A stretch of DNA of 64,000 nt. It comes from Providencia sp. R33. Lineage in GTDB: Bacteria > Pseudomonadota > Gammaproteobacteria > Enterobacterales > Enterobacteriaceae. The notes beneath the pieces were generated by a model. That model searched no databases. It worked only from the letters and a program-made list of their open reading frames with translations, and had not been told where the DNA came from. The DNA is taken from NCBI RefSeq assembly GCF_019343475.1, contig NZ_CP072453.1:2666001-2730000 (forward strand), written 5' to 3'. Shown here one piece after another: positions 33,875-42,203 of the stretch; the first letter of the stretch is position 1, and the number at the start of each line of letters is the position of its first letter. A program made the position numbers and the translations under genes.

Positions 33875-34768
33875 ATGGGATTACTAAAGCAGTGGCGTAA
33901 GGAAAACAAAGCTTGGAAAGCATTCAGTCATAAATTTACCGAGCTCAAAAGAAAAGTTCGTATTGGGAAGCTCCCTTCAAGGCAATATCAACAATACCAA
34001 AGCATGTGCCAGACATTCCAAAGTGCTCAGCTCGCCTCTGCAATCGATGGAGTTCCCCATTTTATTGAGCGCCCAATAAATAAATATCTGCATAAAGCGT
34101 GGAGTGGAAAGCAAAAGTTGCTCACGGCGAGCTATACGCTAGCATTAATTGAAAAAACATTCACACCAGAGGCCATTGAAGCAATGTTTTCAGTGGAACG
34201 TCGAGGGTTAACTGTTGCAAATATTGAGCTAAAATCCGGCGATTTTGCACAGCTCACCTTAATTTATTCCCAATATCCAAGGGAAGGCGATCTCACTTTG
34301 CATCTGCGCAATGAAACAGGTGATGATATCTATTTGATGAGTTTTTCATTTGGGCCAGAAGGACAACTCTACGTATGTTCACTGCAAGGGCCATCAACGG
34401 ATCAAAGCGTTGAGCAAGTTCGCCTAATCACCAAACAAATGCATGGAATGAGACCAAAAAACTTATTAATGTCTGCGGTATATGCGGTCGCTGCTTATTT
34501 CAAAGTGACGTCCATCCAAGGCATTGCAAACAATAGCCACATTAAGAGCCATCACTTAAAATCAAGCTACGATACCTTTTGGCAAGAATGCAGTGCAACA
34601 TTGACCTCTGATGGTTGGTACCAGCTCCCATTGCAAGAACCTGTTCGCGATATCGAATCAGTGAAAAGCCAGCGCCGAGCTGAGTTTCGCCGACGTGAAG
34701 CACTTCGTGATGCAATGAGCCAAGAGATTATTACCTCGCTCAGCGCGAATTCAACTCATTTGAGCTAA
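33875..34768 (+). CDS. VirK/YbjX family protein (DUF535)
   Basis: A protein of 297 residues of the VirK/YbjX family, whose members in Shigella and Salmonella are linked to outer-membrane protein export or resistance to antimicrobial peptides, by unclear means. The family hallmarks seen are LTLIYSQYPREGDLTLHLRNE in outline (about residues 130-150), FGPEGQLYVCSLQGP, IQGIANNSHI and the C-terminal RRAEFRRREALRDAM segment. No signal peptide or membrane segment is visible. It is divergent from yqcC and ends just before the csrB terminator, which it faces. E. coli K-12 does not have it at this place. The ribosome site is poor. It could also be called ybjX-like; the symbol is left empty because more than one paralogue exists. 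Confidence 0.8.
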   Translation: MGLLKQWRKENKAWKAFSHKFTELKRKVRIGKLPSRQYQQYQSMCQTFQSAQLASAIDGVPHFIERPINKYLHKAWSGKQKLLTASYTLALIEKTFTPEAIEAMFSVERRGLTVANIELKSGDFAQLTLIYSQYPREGDLTLHLRNETGDDIYLMSFSFGPEGQLYVCSLQGPSTDQSVEQVRLITKQMHGMRPKNLLMSAVYAVAAYFKVTSIQGIANNSHIKSHHLKSSYDTFWQECSATLTSDGWYQLPLQEPVRDIESVKSQRRAEFRRREALRDAMSQEIITSLSANSTHLS

Positions 34769-34774
34769 ACTCAC

Positions 34775-34811
34775 AAAAAAGCCAGCCGGCCTAAATAAGG
34801 TCGACTGGCTT
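34775..34811 (-). terminator. Terminator of csrB
   Basis: On the minus strand AAGCCAG and CTGGCTT enclose further pairs (CG, G-U, CC/GG) around a seven-base loop, followed by TTTTTTG. The opposite strand lacks a U-tract, so it serves the minus-strand RNA, although it may also slow transcription from the VirK-like gene. Confidence 0.88.
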
Positions 34812-34986
34812 AACTTCACATTTTATACGCTTATGCATCCTGCAAAACGACTTCCTGTCGCTCAACGTCCTGTTGAATAAAAACACTTTAATAGGTCGTT
34901 CCTGCCTATTTAGCGCTCCATCGCTTGGTTTTGATTTTTTTATACATCGTGCTGTATAAAAGCTAAACGAACTTACCCTGTCCAGC
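34775..34986 (-). ncRNA. csrB: CsrB-type small RNA that titrates CsrA
   Basis: Five hairpins in a row on the minus strand each present GGA in the loop: AGCG-ATGGAG-CGCT (34925-34912), ATAGG-CAGGAACGA-CCTAT (34909-34891), CAAC-AGGAC-GTTG (34875-34863), CGAC-AGGAA-GTCG (34860-34848) and TGC-AGGAT-GCA (34844-34834). A sixth GGA is in GCTGGACAGGG at the inferred 5' end. This is the CsrA-sponge architecture of CsrB, CsrC and RsmZ. The locus beside syd is that of E. coli csrB. A terminator ends it and a UvrY box lies upstream. At about 210 nt with six GGA motifs it is much smaller than the 369-nt E. coli CsrB. The 5' end is approximate; the promoter has only weak core elements. Confidence 0.88.
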
Positions 34987-35153
34987 GGCATAAGAATGTA
35001 TTAAATCTATTAATGAAACAACCTAGCAGAGCAAACAAAAATGGGGTTGAAAAAACAGCATTATCTTTTTCGGTAGTAACGTCATGAAATTAAAAGTGAA
35101 ATAATTATCATTTCAATAAAATGAAATAATTTTAAGAAATAGCTCAACCAAAT

Positions 35154-35171
35154 TGTAAGCTTTTACTTACA
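35154..35171. promoter_or_regulatory. UvrY (GacA) binding box upstream of csrB
   Basis: TGTAAG-CTTTTA-CTTACA is a perfect 18-bp inverted repeat of the form known upstream of csrB, rsmY and rsmZ, where the BarA-UvrY (GacS-GacA) response regulator binds. Its centre lies about 175 bp upstream of the inferred csrB 5' end, the usual far-upstream place. It is 19 bp from the syd stop. A second 18-bp repeat of the same geometry, ATTTCA-ATAAAA-TGAAAT, lies at 35110-35127. Confidence 0.85.
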
Positions 35172-35189
35172 CCATTTATCCTAAAATAC

Positions 35190-35750
35190 TTACCCCTGCG
35201 GTTCGACAACAGGAATTAACTCCTCAATAAAGCTCGCTAAATTTGGCGAAAGGACACGCCGTTCTTGGCTACCAAATTTTTCTAAAATCACTTCCCCAGT
35301 CAAATTGCAAAGTGAGATCATTTCAATTTCAGAGTCTATTGTCGCAATAAACAAGGTTGGTGATAATTTTAAGCGCTTTTGTGTCACTAAATGACCAATT
35401 AAATTTTCTTGTAAGCGAATAAAATCCTCTTCATTCCAAACTTGTACCAAGCTTACAGTAATATCACGAAATGTGGCTTTCATATCCCCAGCAAGCTGAG
35501 TTGTGTAAAAGCCATGGATATCACTTTGCAAACTGATATCTAAGGCAGTTGCGACTTTATTTAAATGTGCATCTTTAATGGGAAATGCTTGTGGTTCCCA
35601 ATAAACCCAGTTCTCTCCTGTTCTTACAACACAGGGAGATGGAATACCATATAAATCAGTGGATGCAGGAGGTAGCCCTGTTTGCTGTTCCCACGCTGAA
35701 ATATAGCTTTGAGTAAAACGCTGTAACGCTTGAGAGAGTATTGTATTCAT
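35190..35750 (-). CDS. syd: Syd, SecY-interacting protein
   Basis: A peripheral protein on the cytoplasmic face of the inner membrane that binds SecY and checks for faulty SecYEG complexes; 186 residues. The sequence aligns along its length with E. coli Syd, with LYGIPSPCVV near residue 33, HGFYTTQLAGDMKATF, and NLIGHLVTQKRLKLSPTLFI in the second half. The ribosome site before the ATG is poor. It lies directly upstream of the csrB control region and divergent from queF, as in E. coli. Confidence 0.95.
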   Translation of the reverse strand: MNTILSQALQRFTQSYISAWEQQTGLPPASTDLYGIPSPCVVRTGENWVYWEPQAFPIKDAHLNKVATALDISLQSDIHGFYTTQLAGDMKATFRDITVSLVQVWNEEDFIRLQENLIGHLVTQKRLKLSPTLFIATIDSEIEMISLCNLTGEVILEKFGSQERRVLSPNLASFIEELIPVVEPQG

Positions 35751-35892
35751 AATTACGTAATTTTTACGGATAGCCTAAACGGGAAGGCGTCAATATGATG
35801 GATAAATGGTATTATGACAGATGTTTGCAGGCGAATAAAATGTACACATTCTGCCTTTTAGCCTCATTTGTTTATGAAGTATAAGGATCACT

Positions 35893-36738
35893 ATGTCACA
35901 CTACCAGAACAATCCCGCATTAGACAATTTAACTCTTGGGAAAAAAACGGCTTATCATGACCAATATGATGCTTCACTGCTGCAACCTGTCCCTCGGAGC
36001 CTAAATCGTGATCCATTAGGGATCCACTCAAATGAACTGCCATTCCACGGTGCGGATATTTGGACCTTATATGAACTTTCTTGGCTAAATCAACGTGGCC
36101 TTCCTCAAGTAGCGATTGGTTCAATCAGCGTGAATGCAACGAGTGAAAACCTTATTGAATCGAAAAGTTTTAAGCTTTATCTCAATAGTTTTAATCAAAC
36201 TCGCTTTGAAACTTGGGAAAATGTGCGAAGCGTTTTGCAAAATGATTTAAGCCGCTGTGCTAATGGTGAAGTTGACGTTACACTTCATAAGCTAGACGAT
36301 TTTTCTCATCAGCCCATCCTGCCATTTCAAGGGCAGTGTATTGATGAGCAAGATATCACTATCGAACAGTATGAGTTTAACCGAGACTATCTAGCAGGTT
36401 GCACTCAAGAAGAAATTGTTGAAGAAACATTAGTCAGCCATTTATTAAAATCGAATTGTTTGATTACAAATCAACCTGACTGGGGCTCTGTACAAATTCA
36501 CTACTCCGGCCCTAAAATCAATCAAGAAGCACTTTTACGATATTTAGTTTCGTTCCGTCACCATAATGAGTTTCATGAACAATGTGTTGAACGTATTTTT
36601 AACGATATTATGCAGTTGTGTAAACCAGAAAAACTGAGTGTCTATGCTCGATACACCCGTCGTGGGGGACTGGACATTAACCCATGGCGTAGCAATGAAC
36701 ATTTTGAACCTGAAATTGGGCGTTTAGCTCGCCAATAA
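35893..36738 (+). CDS. queF: QueF, NADPH-dependent 7-cyano-7-deazaguanine reductase
   Basis: Reduces the nitrile preQ0 to the amine preQ1 with two NADPH in queuosine synthesis. It is the long two-domain form of 281 residues (282 in E. coli), built from two T-fold halves. The NADPH motif ESKSFKLYLNSF is in the N-terminal half. The catalytic Cys189, which forms the thioimide, and Asp196 are in SNCLITNQPDWGS in the C-terminal half. AAGGA lies before the ATG. It is divergent from syd and followed by ppnN. Confidence 0.97.
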   Translation: MSHYQNNPALDNLTLGKKTAYHDQYDASLLQPVPRSLNRDPLGIHSNELPFHGADIWTLYELSWLNQRGLPQVAIGSISVNATSENLIESKSFKLYLNSFNQTRFETWENVRSVLQNDLSRCANGEVDVTLHKLDDFSHQPILPFQGQCIDEQDITIEQYEFNRDYLAGCTQEEIVEETLVSHLLKSNCLITNQPDWGSVQIHYSGPKINQEALLRYLVSFRHHNEFHEQCVERIFNDIMQLCKPEKLSVYARYTRRGGLDINPWRSNEHFEPEIGRLARQ

Positions 36739-36846
36739 GTACACATGTAGTTAAAAAATGCTTGAAAAACAGTTGAAAAGTAAATGCGCTAATGCATTTG
36801 CAGTACAATTCACCTATCAAGAACCCATGGGGTAAAGGAGTACGAC

Positions 36847-38214
36847 TTGATTACGCATATCAGTCCATTAGGATCTATGGATCTACTCTCGCAACTTGAA
36901 GTCGACATGCTTAAACGCACCGCAAGTAGCGATTTATACCAATTATTTAGAAACTGCTCATTAGCGGTTTTGCATTCAGGAAGCCTTACTGATAGCAGTA
37001 AAGAATTACTCGAAAAAAGTAAAGACTTTGATATTAACGTATTACGCCGCGAACGTGGTGTAAAACTTGAGCTTATCGAGCCACCAGAAAAAGCATTTGT
37101 TGATGGGAAAATTATTCGCACTTTGCAAGCGAACCTATTTGCCGTTTTACGCGATATTTTGTTCGTTCACGCGCAAATTAACCAAGCCAAAGAGCAATTC
37201 CATTTTGATACTGAAAATGGTACACACATCACCAATATGATTTTCTCCATCCTGCGTAATGCTCGCGCATTACATATTGATGATGACCCAAGCATGATAG
37301 TCTGTTGGGGTGGTCACTCAATTAATGAGATTGAATATCAATATGGCCGTAAAGTCGGTAACGAGCTGGGTCTACGTGAACTGAATATCTGTACGGGCTG
37401 TGGGCCAGGCGCAATGGAAGCCCCAATGAAGGGAGCGGCTGTTGGCCATGCTCAACAACAATATAAGGATAGCCGTTTCATCGGCTTAACTGAACCTTCT
37501 ATCATTGCCGCTGAGCCACCTAACCCATTAGTTAACGAATTAATTATTATGCCAGATATCGAAAAACGTTTAGAAGCGTTTGTTCGTTTGGGTCACGGTA
37601 TTATTATTTTCCCTGGCGGGGTTGGTACTGCTGAAGAGTTGCTGTATTTACTGGGGATCTTGATGGATCCTGCCAATAAAGAGCAAGTTCTACCGCTTAT
37701 TTTAACAGGCCCGAAAGAGAGTGCAGAATACTTTGAAGTGCTTGATGATTTTATCCGCCATACTTTAGGGGATGACGCGAGCAAACATTACCAAATCATT
37801 ATCGATGATGCTCAAGAAGTCGCGCGTGTGATGAAAAAAAACATGCCACAAGTGAAAGAAAACCGCCGTAGCACAGGTGACGCATACAGTTTCAACTGGT
37901 CAATCAAAATCGCGCACGACTTGCAGCACCCGTTTGAACCGACTCATGAAAACATGGCATCACTGAACCTGCATCCAGGTCAAGCACCTGAGAAACTGGC
38001 TTCAGATTTACGCCGTGCCTTCTCTGGTATCGTTGCGGGTAACGTGAAAGAGTTTGGTATGAAAGCGATTGAAAAACATGGTCCATTTAAAATTCACGGC
38101 GATAGTGAACTCATGAAGCGCATGGATGTATTATTACAAGGCTTCGTTGAGCAACATCGTATGAAATTACCAGGTGGTACTGCGTACGAACCTTGCTATG
38201 AAATCGTGAAATAA
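36847..38214 (+). CDS. ppnN: PpnN (YgdH), nucleosidase for pyrimidine and purine nucleotides
   Basis: Cuts the N-glycosidic bond of nucleoside monophosphates, giving the base and ribose 5-phosphate; in E. coli it is activated by (p)ppGpp. It has 455 residues (454 in E. coli), of the lysine-decarboxylase-like LOG fold. The motif PGGVGTAEE is in IIIFPGGVGTAEELLYLLG near residue 255, with CTGCGPGAMEAPMKG before it. The start is TTG at 36847: AAAGGAG lies eight bases upstream, and the resulting MITHISPLGSMDLLSQLEVD is nearly identical to E. coli. It is followed 18 bp later by xni. Confidence 0.96.
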   Translation: MITHISPLGSMDLLSQLEVDMLKRTASSDLYQLFRNCSLAVLHSGSLTDSSKELLEKSKDFDINVLRRERGVKLELIEPPEKAFVDGKIIRTLQANLFAVLRDILFVHAQINQAKEQFHFDTENGTHITNMIFSILRNARALHIDDDPSMIVCWGGHSINEIEYQYGRKVGNELGLRELNICTGCGPGAMEAPMKGAAVGHAQQQYKDSRFIGLTEPSIIAAEPPNPLVNELIIMPDIEKRLEAFVRLGHGIIIFPGGVGTAEELLYLLGILMDPANKEQVLPLILTGPKESAEYFEVLDDFIRHTLGDDASKHYQIIIDDAQEVARVMKKNMPQVKENRRSTGDAYSFNWSIKIAHDLQHPFEPTHENMASLNLHPGQAPEKLASDLRRAFSGIVAGNVKEFGMKAIEKHGPFKIHGDSELMKRMDVLLQGFVEQHRMKLPGGTAYEPCYEIVK

Positions 38215-38232
38215 ATCAGTGATGGCGTATTT

Positions 38233-38988
38233 ATGATCCATTTATTAATTATTGATGCATTAAATTTAATACGCCGTATCCACGCGGTGCAAGGAAGCCC
38301 GTGTGGAGAAACTTGTTTGTCTGCAATATCGCAGTTAATTGTTCATACCGATGCAACACACATTGTCGCAGTGTTTGATGAAGAAGGCCGCCACCAAAGC
38401 TGGCGTCATGAAAAACTGCCTGATTACAAAGCAGGCCGGTCACCTATGCCTGAAGATTTACATGCTGAGCTCCCCGCACTAATGGCTTTATTGACGGAAA
38501 AAGGCATTCATTGTTGGCAATCTGAAGGGGATGAAGCGGATGATTTAGCCGCCACTTTGGCAACTCGCATCGCAGGGGCTGGGCATACTGTGACCATCGT
38601 TTCCACCGATAAAGGATATTGCCAACTACTTGCGCCTAATCTGCGAATTCGCGATTATTTCCAAAAGCGCTGGCTAGATATCCCTTTTATTGAAAAAGAA
38701 TTTGGCGTTTCGCCAGAGCAACTTCCCGATTATTGGGGGCTTGCTGGTATTAGCAGTAGTAAGATTCCCGGTGTTGCAGGCATTGGTCAGAAAAGTGCAA
38801 CAACGCTATTGCAGCAATACCACTCTATCGAAAATTTATTTGCGAATTTAGATAAGCTTGAAGAAAAATGGCAGAAAAAGCTGGTTAACCAGCAGGAAAT
38901 CGCATTGATTTGCCGCGAAATTGCCACGTTAAGAACGGATATTGCACTACAAGGGAATCTCAATCAGCTACGTTATATAGCAAACTGA
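38233..38988 (+). CDS. xni: Xni (YgdG), flap endonuclease-like protein
   Basis: A FEN-family 5' nuclease related to the N-terminal domain of DNA polymerase I, 251 residues as in E. coli. The metal-site acidic residues are in LLIIDALNLIRR, AVFDEEGRHQ and EGDEADDLAATLA, VSTDKGY. The helix-hairpin-helix region is IPGVAGIGQKSATTLL. In E. coli it has structure-specific flap cutting and helps when the polA nuclease is lost. The ribosome site is weak. In E. coli sdaCB lie between ppnN and xni; here the two genes are adjacent. Confidence 0.94.
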   Translation: MIHLLIIDALNLIRRIHAVQGSPCGETCLSAISQLIVHTDATHIVAVFDEEGRHQSWRHEKLPDYKAGRSPMPEDLHAELPALMALLTEKGIHCWQSEGDEADDLAATLATRIAGAGHTVTIVSTDKGYCQLLAPNLRIRDYFQKRWLDIPFIEKEFGVSPEQLPDYWGLAGISSSKIPGVAGIGQKSATTLLQQYHSIENLFANLDKLEEKWQKKLVNQQEIALICREIATLRTDIALQGNLNQLRYIAN

Positions 38989-38995
38989 TTAAAAC

Positions 38996-39030
38996 AAAAA
39001 GGCCACTGAGTTAATAAGTGGCCTTTCTTA
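38996..39030. terminator. Two-way terminator between xni and rlmM
   Basis: AAAGGCCACT (38998-39007) and AGTGGCCTTT (39017-39026) form a perfect 10-bp stem. T-rich sequence follows on the plus strand (CTTATT) and five T on the minus strand, between convergent genes. Confidence 0.85.
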
Positions 39031-39043
39031 TTAGTGTTATGAA

Positions 39044-40147
39044 TTAATAAAACTCACGCGCCATTGGGTTTGCTGACCAAACACGCATCACATGTACAGT
39101 CACTTCTTCACGGTCATGATAAAGCTGCTTAGCCTGAATGAGCACGTTTATGCCTCGTTCTTTCAGCTGCACCTGCATCTTTTCTAAGATATGCGAAACC
39201 TCTTCATAACGCTTTTTCATAGGCAGTTTCAGGTTAAATATGGCTTCACGGCACCAACCTTGGGCTAACCAATCCGTCATCAATGCAGCCACTTTAGCTG
39301 GCTTTTCAACCATATCACACACTAACCATGTGATATTTTGTGATGACGGTTGAAACTTAAAGCCATCCACTCTGTGATGAGTGACTTGGCCAGTATCCAT
39401 CAAGCTCTCTGCCATCGGGCCATTATCAACCGCATGAACCATCATGCTGCGTTTCACTAATTGGTAAGTCCAGCCACCTGGGCAAGCGCCTAAATCGACA
39501 GCTTTCATACCGCTCGCAAGACGTTCATCCCACTCTTCATAAGGGATAAAGACATGAAAAGCTTCTTCTAACTTCAACGTTGAACGGCTTGGCGCATCTG
39601 ATGGGAATTTTAAGCGCGGGATACCCATATAAAAATTCGAACTATTATTGGTATATGAATAACCCGTGTAGCAGCAACCCGGTGCGATGAAAAATACATG
39701 GATCACTGGGCGCTTGAAATTCTCAAGGGGAAGTAAAATTTTTTCTTTACGCAGTGCATTGCGTAAAGGCACCGTAAACTTACGGCAAAACTTCATCAAC
39801 TCTTTTGATTCGTTCGTATCCGCCACTTCAACACGGATATCACCCGCTCTCGCCACTTGTTGGCTTAACGCGCTGACTATTGGCGTAATGCGGTCTTCAG
39901 GTGGCAGGTCTTTTAATAAATCACCAACCACAATCATCTGGCGAGCAAAAATTAACTCACGAAAAGGTAATGTGCGTGCGAGCGTATCCGCATCTTCTGC
40001 TTGATAACACTCAAAAATCACATAACCACTATTTTCTTTTACGCGGGCAAAACCGTAAATTTCTTTTTGCCCTGCTTTATCTGTAATCTCTGCTGCGCAC
40101 TCTTTTTCAAAGCCCGGTCGACAATAAAGTGCAATCTTATTACTCAT
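39044..40147 (-). CDS. rlmM: RlmM, 23S rRNA 2'-O-ribose C2498 methyltransferase
   Basis: Methylates the 2'-OH of C2498 of 23S rRNA using S-adenosylmethionine. It has 367 residues (366 in E. coli). A THUMP-like RNA-binding part occupies the N-terminal half, and an RrmJ-type Rossmann methyltransferase the C-terminal half, with the SAM motif MKAVDLGACPGGWTYQL near residue 218. The catalytic lysine of FNLKLPMKKRYEEV is present. It overlaps the end of ygdD by eight bases. Confidence 0.96.
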   Translation of the reverse strand: MSNKIALYCRPGFEKECAAEITDKAGQKEIYGFARVKENSGYVIFECYQAEDADTLARTLPFRELIFARQMIVVGDLLKDLPPEDRITPIVSALSQQVARAGDIRVEVADTNESKELMKFCRKFTVPLRNALRKEKILLPLENFKRPVIHVFFIAPGCCYTGYSYTNNSSNFYMGIPRLKFPSDAPSRSTLKLEEAFHVFIPYEEWDERLASGMKAVDLGACPGGWTYQLVKRSMMVHAVDNGPMAESLMDTGQVTHHRVDGFKFQPSSQNITWLVCDMVEKPAKVAALMTDWLAQGWCREAIFNLKLPMKKRYEEVSHILEKMQVQLKERGINVLIQAKQLYHDREEVTVHVMRVWSANPMAREFY

Positions 40148-40535
40148 TGCGTGACGCCGATTTCCTTAGACGCATAGCGCCAATAACTACTAATAACCAA
40201 CCAATCAGGAAACAAACTCCTCCTATTGGCGTAAAATAAGAAAAGTATTTTACCTGCAATAGGGCCATACAATAAAGACTACCACTAAAAAGAAGTATCC
40301 CAACAGAGAAAAAAACACCTGACCAATAAAACCATAGGATCACTTTACGTAATAAAATCGCACCTAATACCATTAACGCAATGGTATGCAACATCTGATA
40401 ACGCAACCCTGTTTCAATCCAGTCCATTTGATGGACACTCATGATTGACGATAATGCATGAGAACCAATAGCCCCAAAAGCAACGGTAAAAAAACCACTA
40501 ATTCCAGCGAAAATTAACATCAAACGACTATTCAC
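40140..40535 (-). CDS. ygdD: YgdD, DUF423 inner-membrane protein
   Basis: A small protein of 131 residues with four hydrophobic segments, of the DUF423 family of unknown function. The start is GTG at 40535, with AGGTG five bases upstream; it gives MNSRLMLIFAGISGF, matching E. coli MTSRFMLIF. Its end overlaps rlmM by eight bases, and it follows gcvA by 27 bp, so gcvA-ygdD-rlmM is probably one transcript, as in E. coli. Confidence 0.93.
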   Translation of the reverse strand: MNSRLMLIFAGISGFFTVAFGAIGSHALSSIMSVHQMDWIETGLRYQMLHTIALMVLGAILLRKVILWFYWSGVFFSVGILLFSGSLYCMALLQVKYFSYFTPIGGVCFLIGWLLVVIGAMRLRKSASRNE

Positions 40536-40562
40536 AGTAACACCTTTTGTTTAAATACTTGA

Positions 40563-41504
40563 TTACTGAATAAGCGCCACATCTTGGTCACCCGTAATAA
40601 AGCCCAATTTTTCTTGTTCACTCGCTGCTTGCGCAAGGATCCACTGGCGAAATGCAGCTATTTTGCCTAAATCTGCCTGACTTTCTTGGCAAACTAAATA
40701 AAACGCATTTTTACTAACTAACACCTCGCTAAAGGGACAAACTAAGCGCCCTGCGTCAATCTCATTCTTTGCCATTACATTATTGGTTAATGCAACACCT
40801 TGCCCGTGTACTGCTGCTTGGATTACCATCGCACTATGGCTAAAAATAGGTCCTTGCTGCACATTGACGGTATTCTGTAACTCGAGCTGCTTAACATACG
40901 CTTGCCAGTCTTTTCGTGAGGAATCATGTAATAGCGTATGCTTAGCTAAATCTTCTGGATTTTTTAATTGGTTATCCCCCATCATTAATGACGGAGCACA
41001 AACTGGCATCAAATATTCCGCATACAGCCTATCTGTTCTTAGACCTGACCAATTTCCTCGCCCATAAAAAATAGCGACATCAACATCATCTGCGAGTTTA
41101 TCTTCTTCTCTATCAACCGCTTGAATACGAACATCAATTCCTGGATACGCTTGATTAAATCCTGAAAGTCTAGGCACCAACCATTGGATAGCAAAACTAG
41201 GTGATAAGCTCACCGTTAATGCCCCTTTGGCACTCCGTGCTTGTAATTTACGCGTCGCGTCGTTTAAAGAAGAGAATATTTCTTTAATATCAAGATAATA
41301 ACTTTGCCCTTCTTCCGTTAACAATAATGAACGATTGCGACGACGAAATAGCTTCAAGCCTAGGAAATCCTCCAAAGATTTCATTTGGTGACTTACAGCG
41401 GCTTGAGTGACAAATAATTCTTCAGCTGCCTTAGTAAAACTTAAATGACGCGCAGCGGCATCAAACACTCTCAGGGCATTCAGTGGCGGTAATCTTTTAG
41501 ACAT
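40563..41504 (-). CDS. gcvA: GcvA, LysR-family regulator of the glycine cleavage system
   Basis: Activates gcvTHP when glycine is high, represses it with GcvR when low, and activates the divergent small RNA gcvB. It has 313 residues from the ATG at 41504. The N-terminal winged helix-turn-helix is nearly identical to E. coli: LNALRVFDAAARHLSFTKAA and FVTQAAVSHQMKSLEDFLG (residues 7-52). The effector-binding domain follows. A GTG two codons earlier is an alternative start. A perfect TATAAT -10 on the minus strand (41561-41556) abuts the gcvB promoter. Confidence 0.97.
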   Translation of the reverse strand: MSKRLPPLNALRVFDAAARHLSFTKAAEELFVTQAAVSHQMKSLEDFLGLKLFRRRNRSLLLTEEGQSYYLDIKEIFSSLNDATRKLQARSAKGALTVSLSPSFAIQWLVPRLSGFNQAYPGIDVRIQAVDREEDKLADDVDVAIFYGRGNWSGLRTDRLYAEYLMPVCAPSLMMGDNQLKNPEDLAKHTLLHDSSRKDWQAYVKQLELQNTVNVQQGPIFSHSAMVIQAAVHGQGVALTNNVMAKNEIDAGRLVCPFSEVLVSKNAFYLVCQESQADLGKIAAFRQWILAQAASEQEKLGFITGDQDVALIQ

Positions 41505-41570
41505 AATCACTTCTACTCGGCATCTCGTTATACATTAGTTTTTTTCATCCGAAGCATTATAATTTGTCCC

Positions 41571-41599
41571 TTGAGGATCTGCCAGTAAATACCTATAGT
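41571..41599 (+). promoter_or_regulatory. gcvB promoter
   Basis: TTGAGG (41571-41576), a 17-bp spacer and TATAGT (41594-41599) precede the GcvB 5' end by six bases. The -35 lies 10 bp from the gcvA -10, so GcvA can control both from one site. Confidence 0.8.
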
Positions 41600-41605
41600 A
41601 TGCGC

Positions 41606-41810
41606 ACTTCCTAAGCCGGAACGAAAAGTTACAGAGTTTAGTTACTTTGAAACTTTTGGCTTTGTGGTTGTGATGTTGTGTTTGCAAGTTGTCTGGTTGA
41701 ACCAGACTTTGTAGCTTTTGCTACTGTTTTTTTTCACTTCCTGTACATTTACCCTGTCTGTCCATAGTGATTTTTTATAGTGCACCGCCAACATGCGGTG
41801 CTTTTTTTTT
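41606..41810 (+). ncRNA. gcvB: GcvB small regulatory RNA
   Basis: An Hfq-dependent RNA of about 205 nt that represses many amino acid and peptide transporter mRNAs. The start ACTTCCTAAGCCGGAACGAA matches E. coli. The G/U-rich seed R1 is seen as GGTTGTGATGTTGTGTTTG (about 41664-41682). The second conserved region includes CACTTCCTGTACATTTACCC and CTGTCTGTCCATAGTG (about 41734-41770). The terminator stem is GCACCGC (41782-41788) with GCGGTGC (41795-41801) and nine T. The locus divergent from gcvA is the usual one. Confidence 0.97.
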
Positions 41811-42203
41811 GCTCTTTTTTTACTGGTATTTACTTAGCAAAATTAAGCAATTTAACTTAGTAAATACAAATAGCTACAGATAATTACTAGTGTACCGAAA
41901 AAACTTTAAGTTAGATATTTAAGATAATTCCTGAAAATTACTCAGTTTATGCTTTCTAAAAAAGAACTCGTAAATAAAAAGGGTTACTTTGTAGTGCAAC
42001 ACACAGAATCATCCTAAAAGTCTTTTTGATATTGCTAATAAGTAATACCAAACGTAACAAAATATTTCAATGTTTTGATTGAAAATCACAAGTTTAAATT
42101 AATCAAAAAATAATCAATAATGTACGGATAAATGTACATCTCTGTAGACAACATTCACAACTGCCAGATAACACAGATAATATTGACTAAAAAGAAAGAA
42201 CCC
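41811..42203. other. AT-rich intergenic region between gcvB and csdA
   Basis: About 390 bp with no gene that I can support. An imperfect inverted repeat, TATTTACTTAG (41827-41837) and CTTAGTAAATA (41856-41866), follows the gcvB terminator. The csdA promoter must be here, but no strong pair of core elements stands out. Confidence 0.5.

Noticed and set aside
34791..34991. A 66-codon reading frame on the minus strand
   Set aside because: It lies wholly within the csrB-like RNA, and the hairpins explain the sequence better than a protein does.
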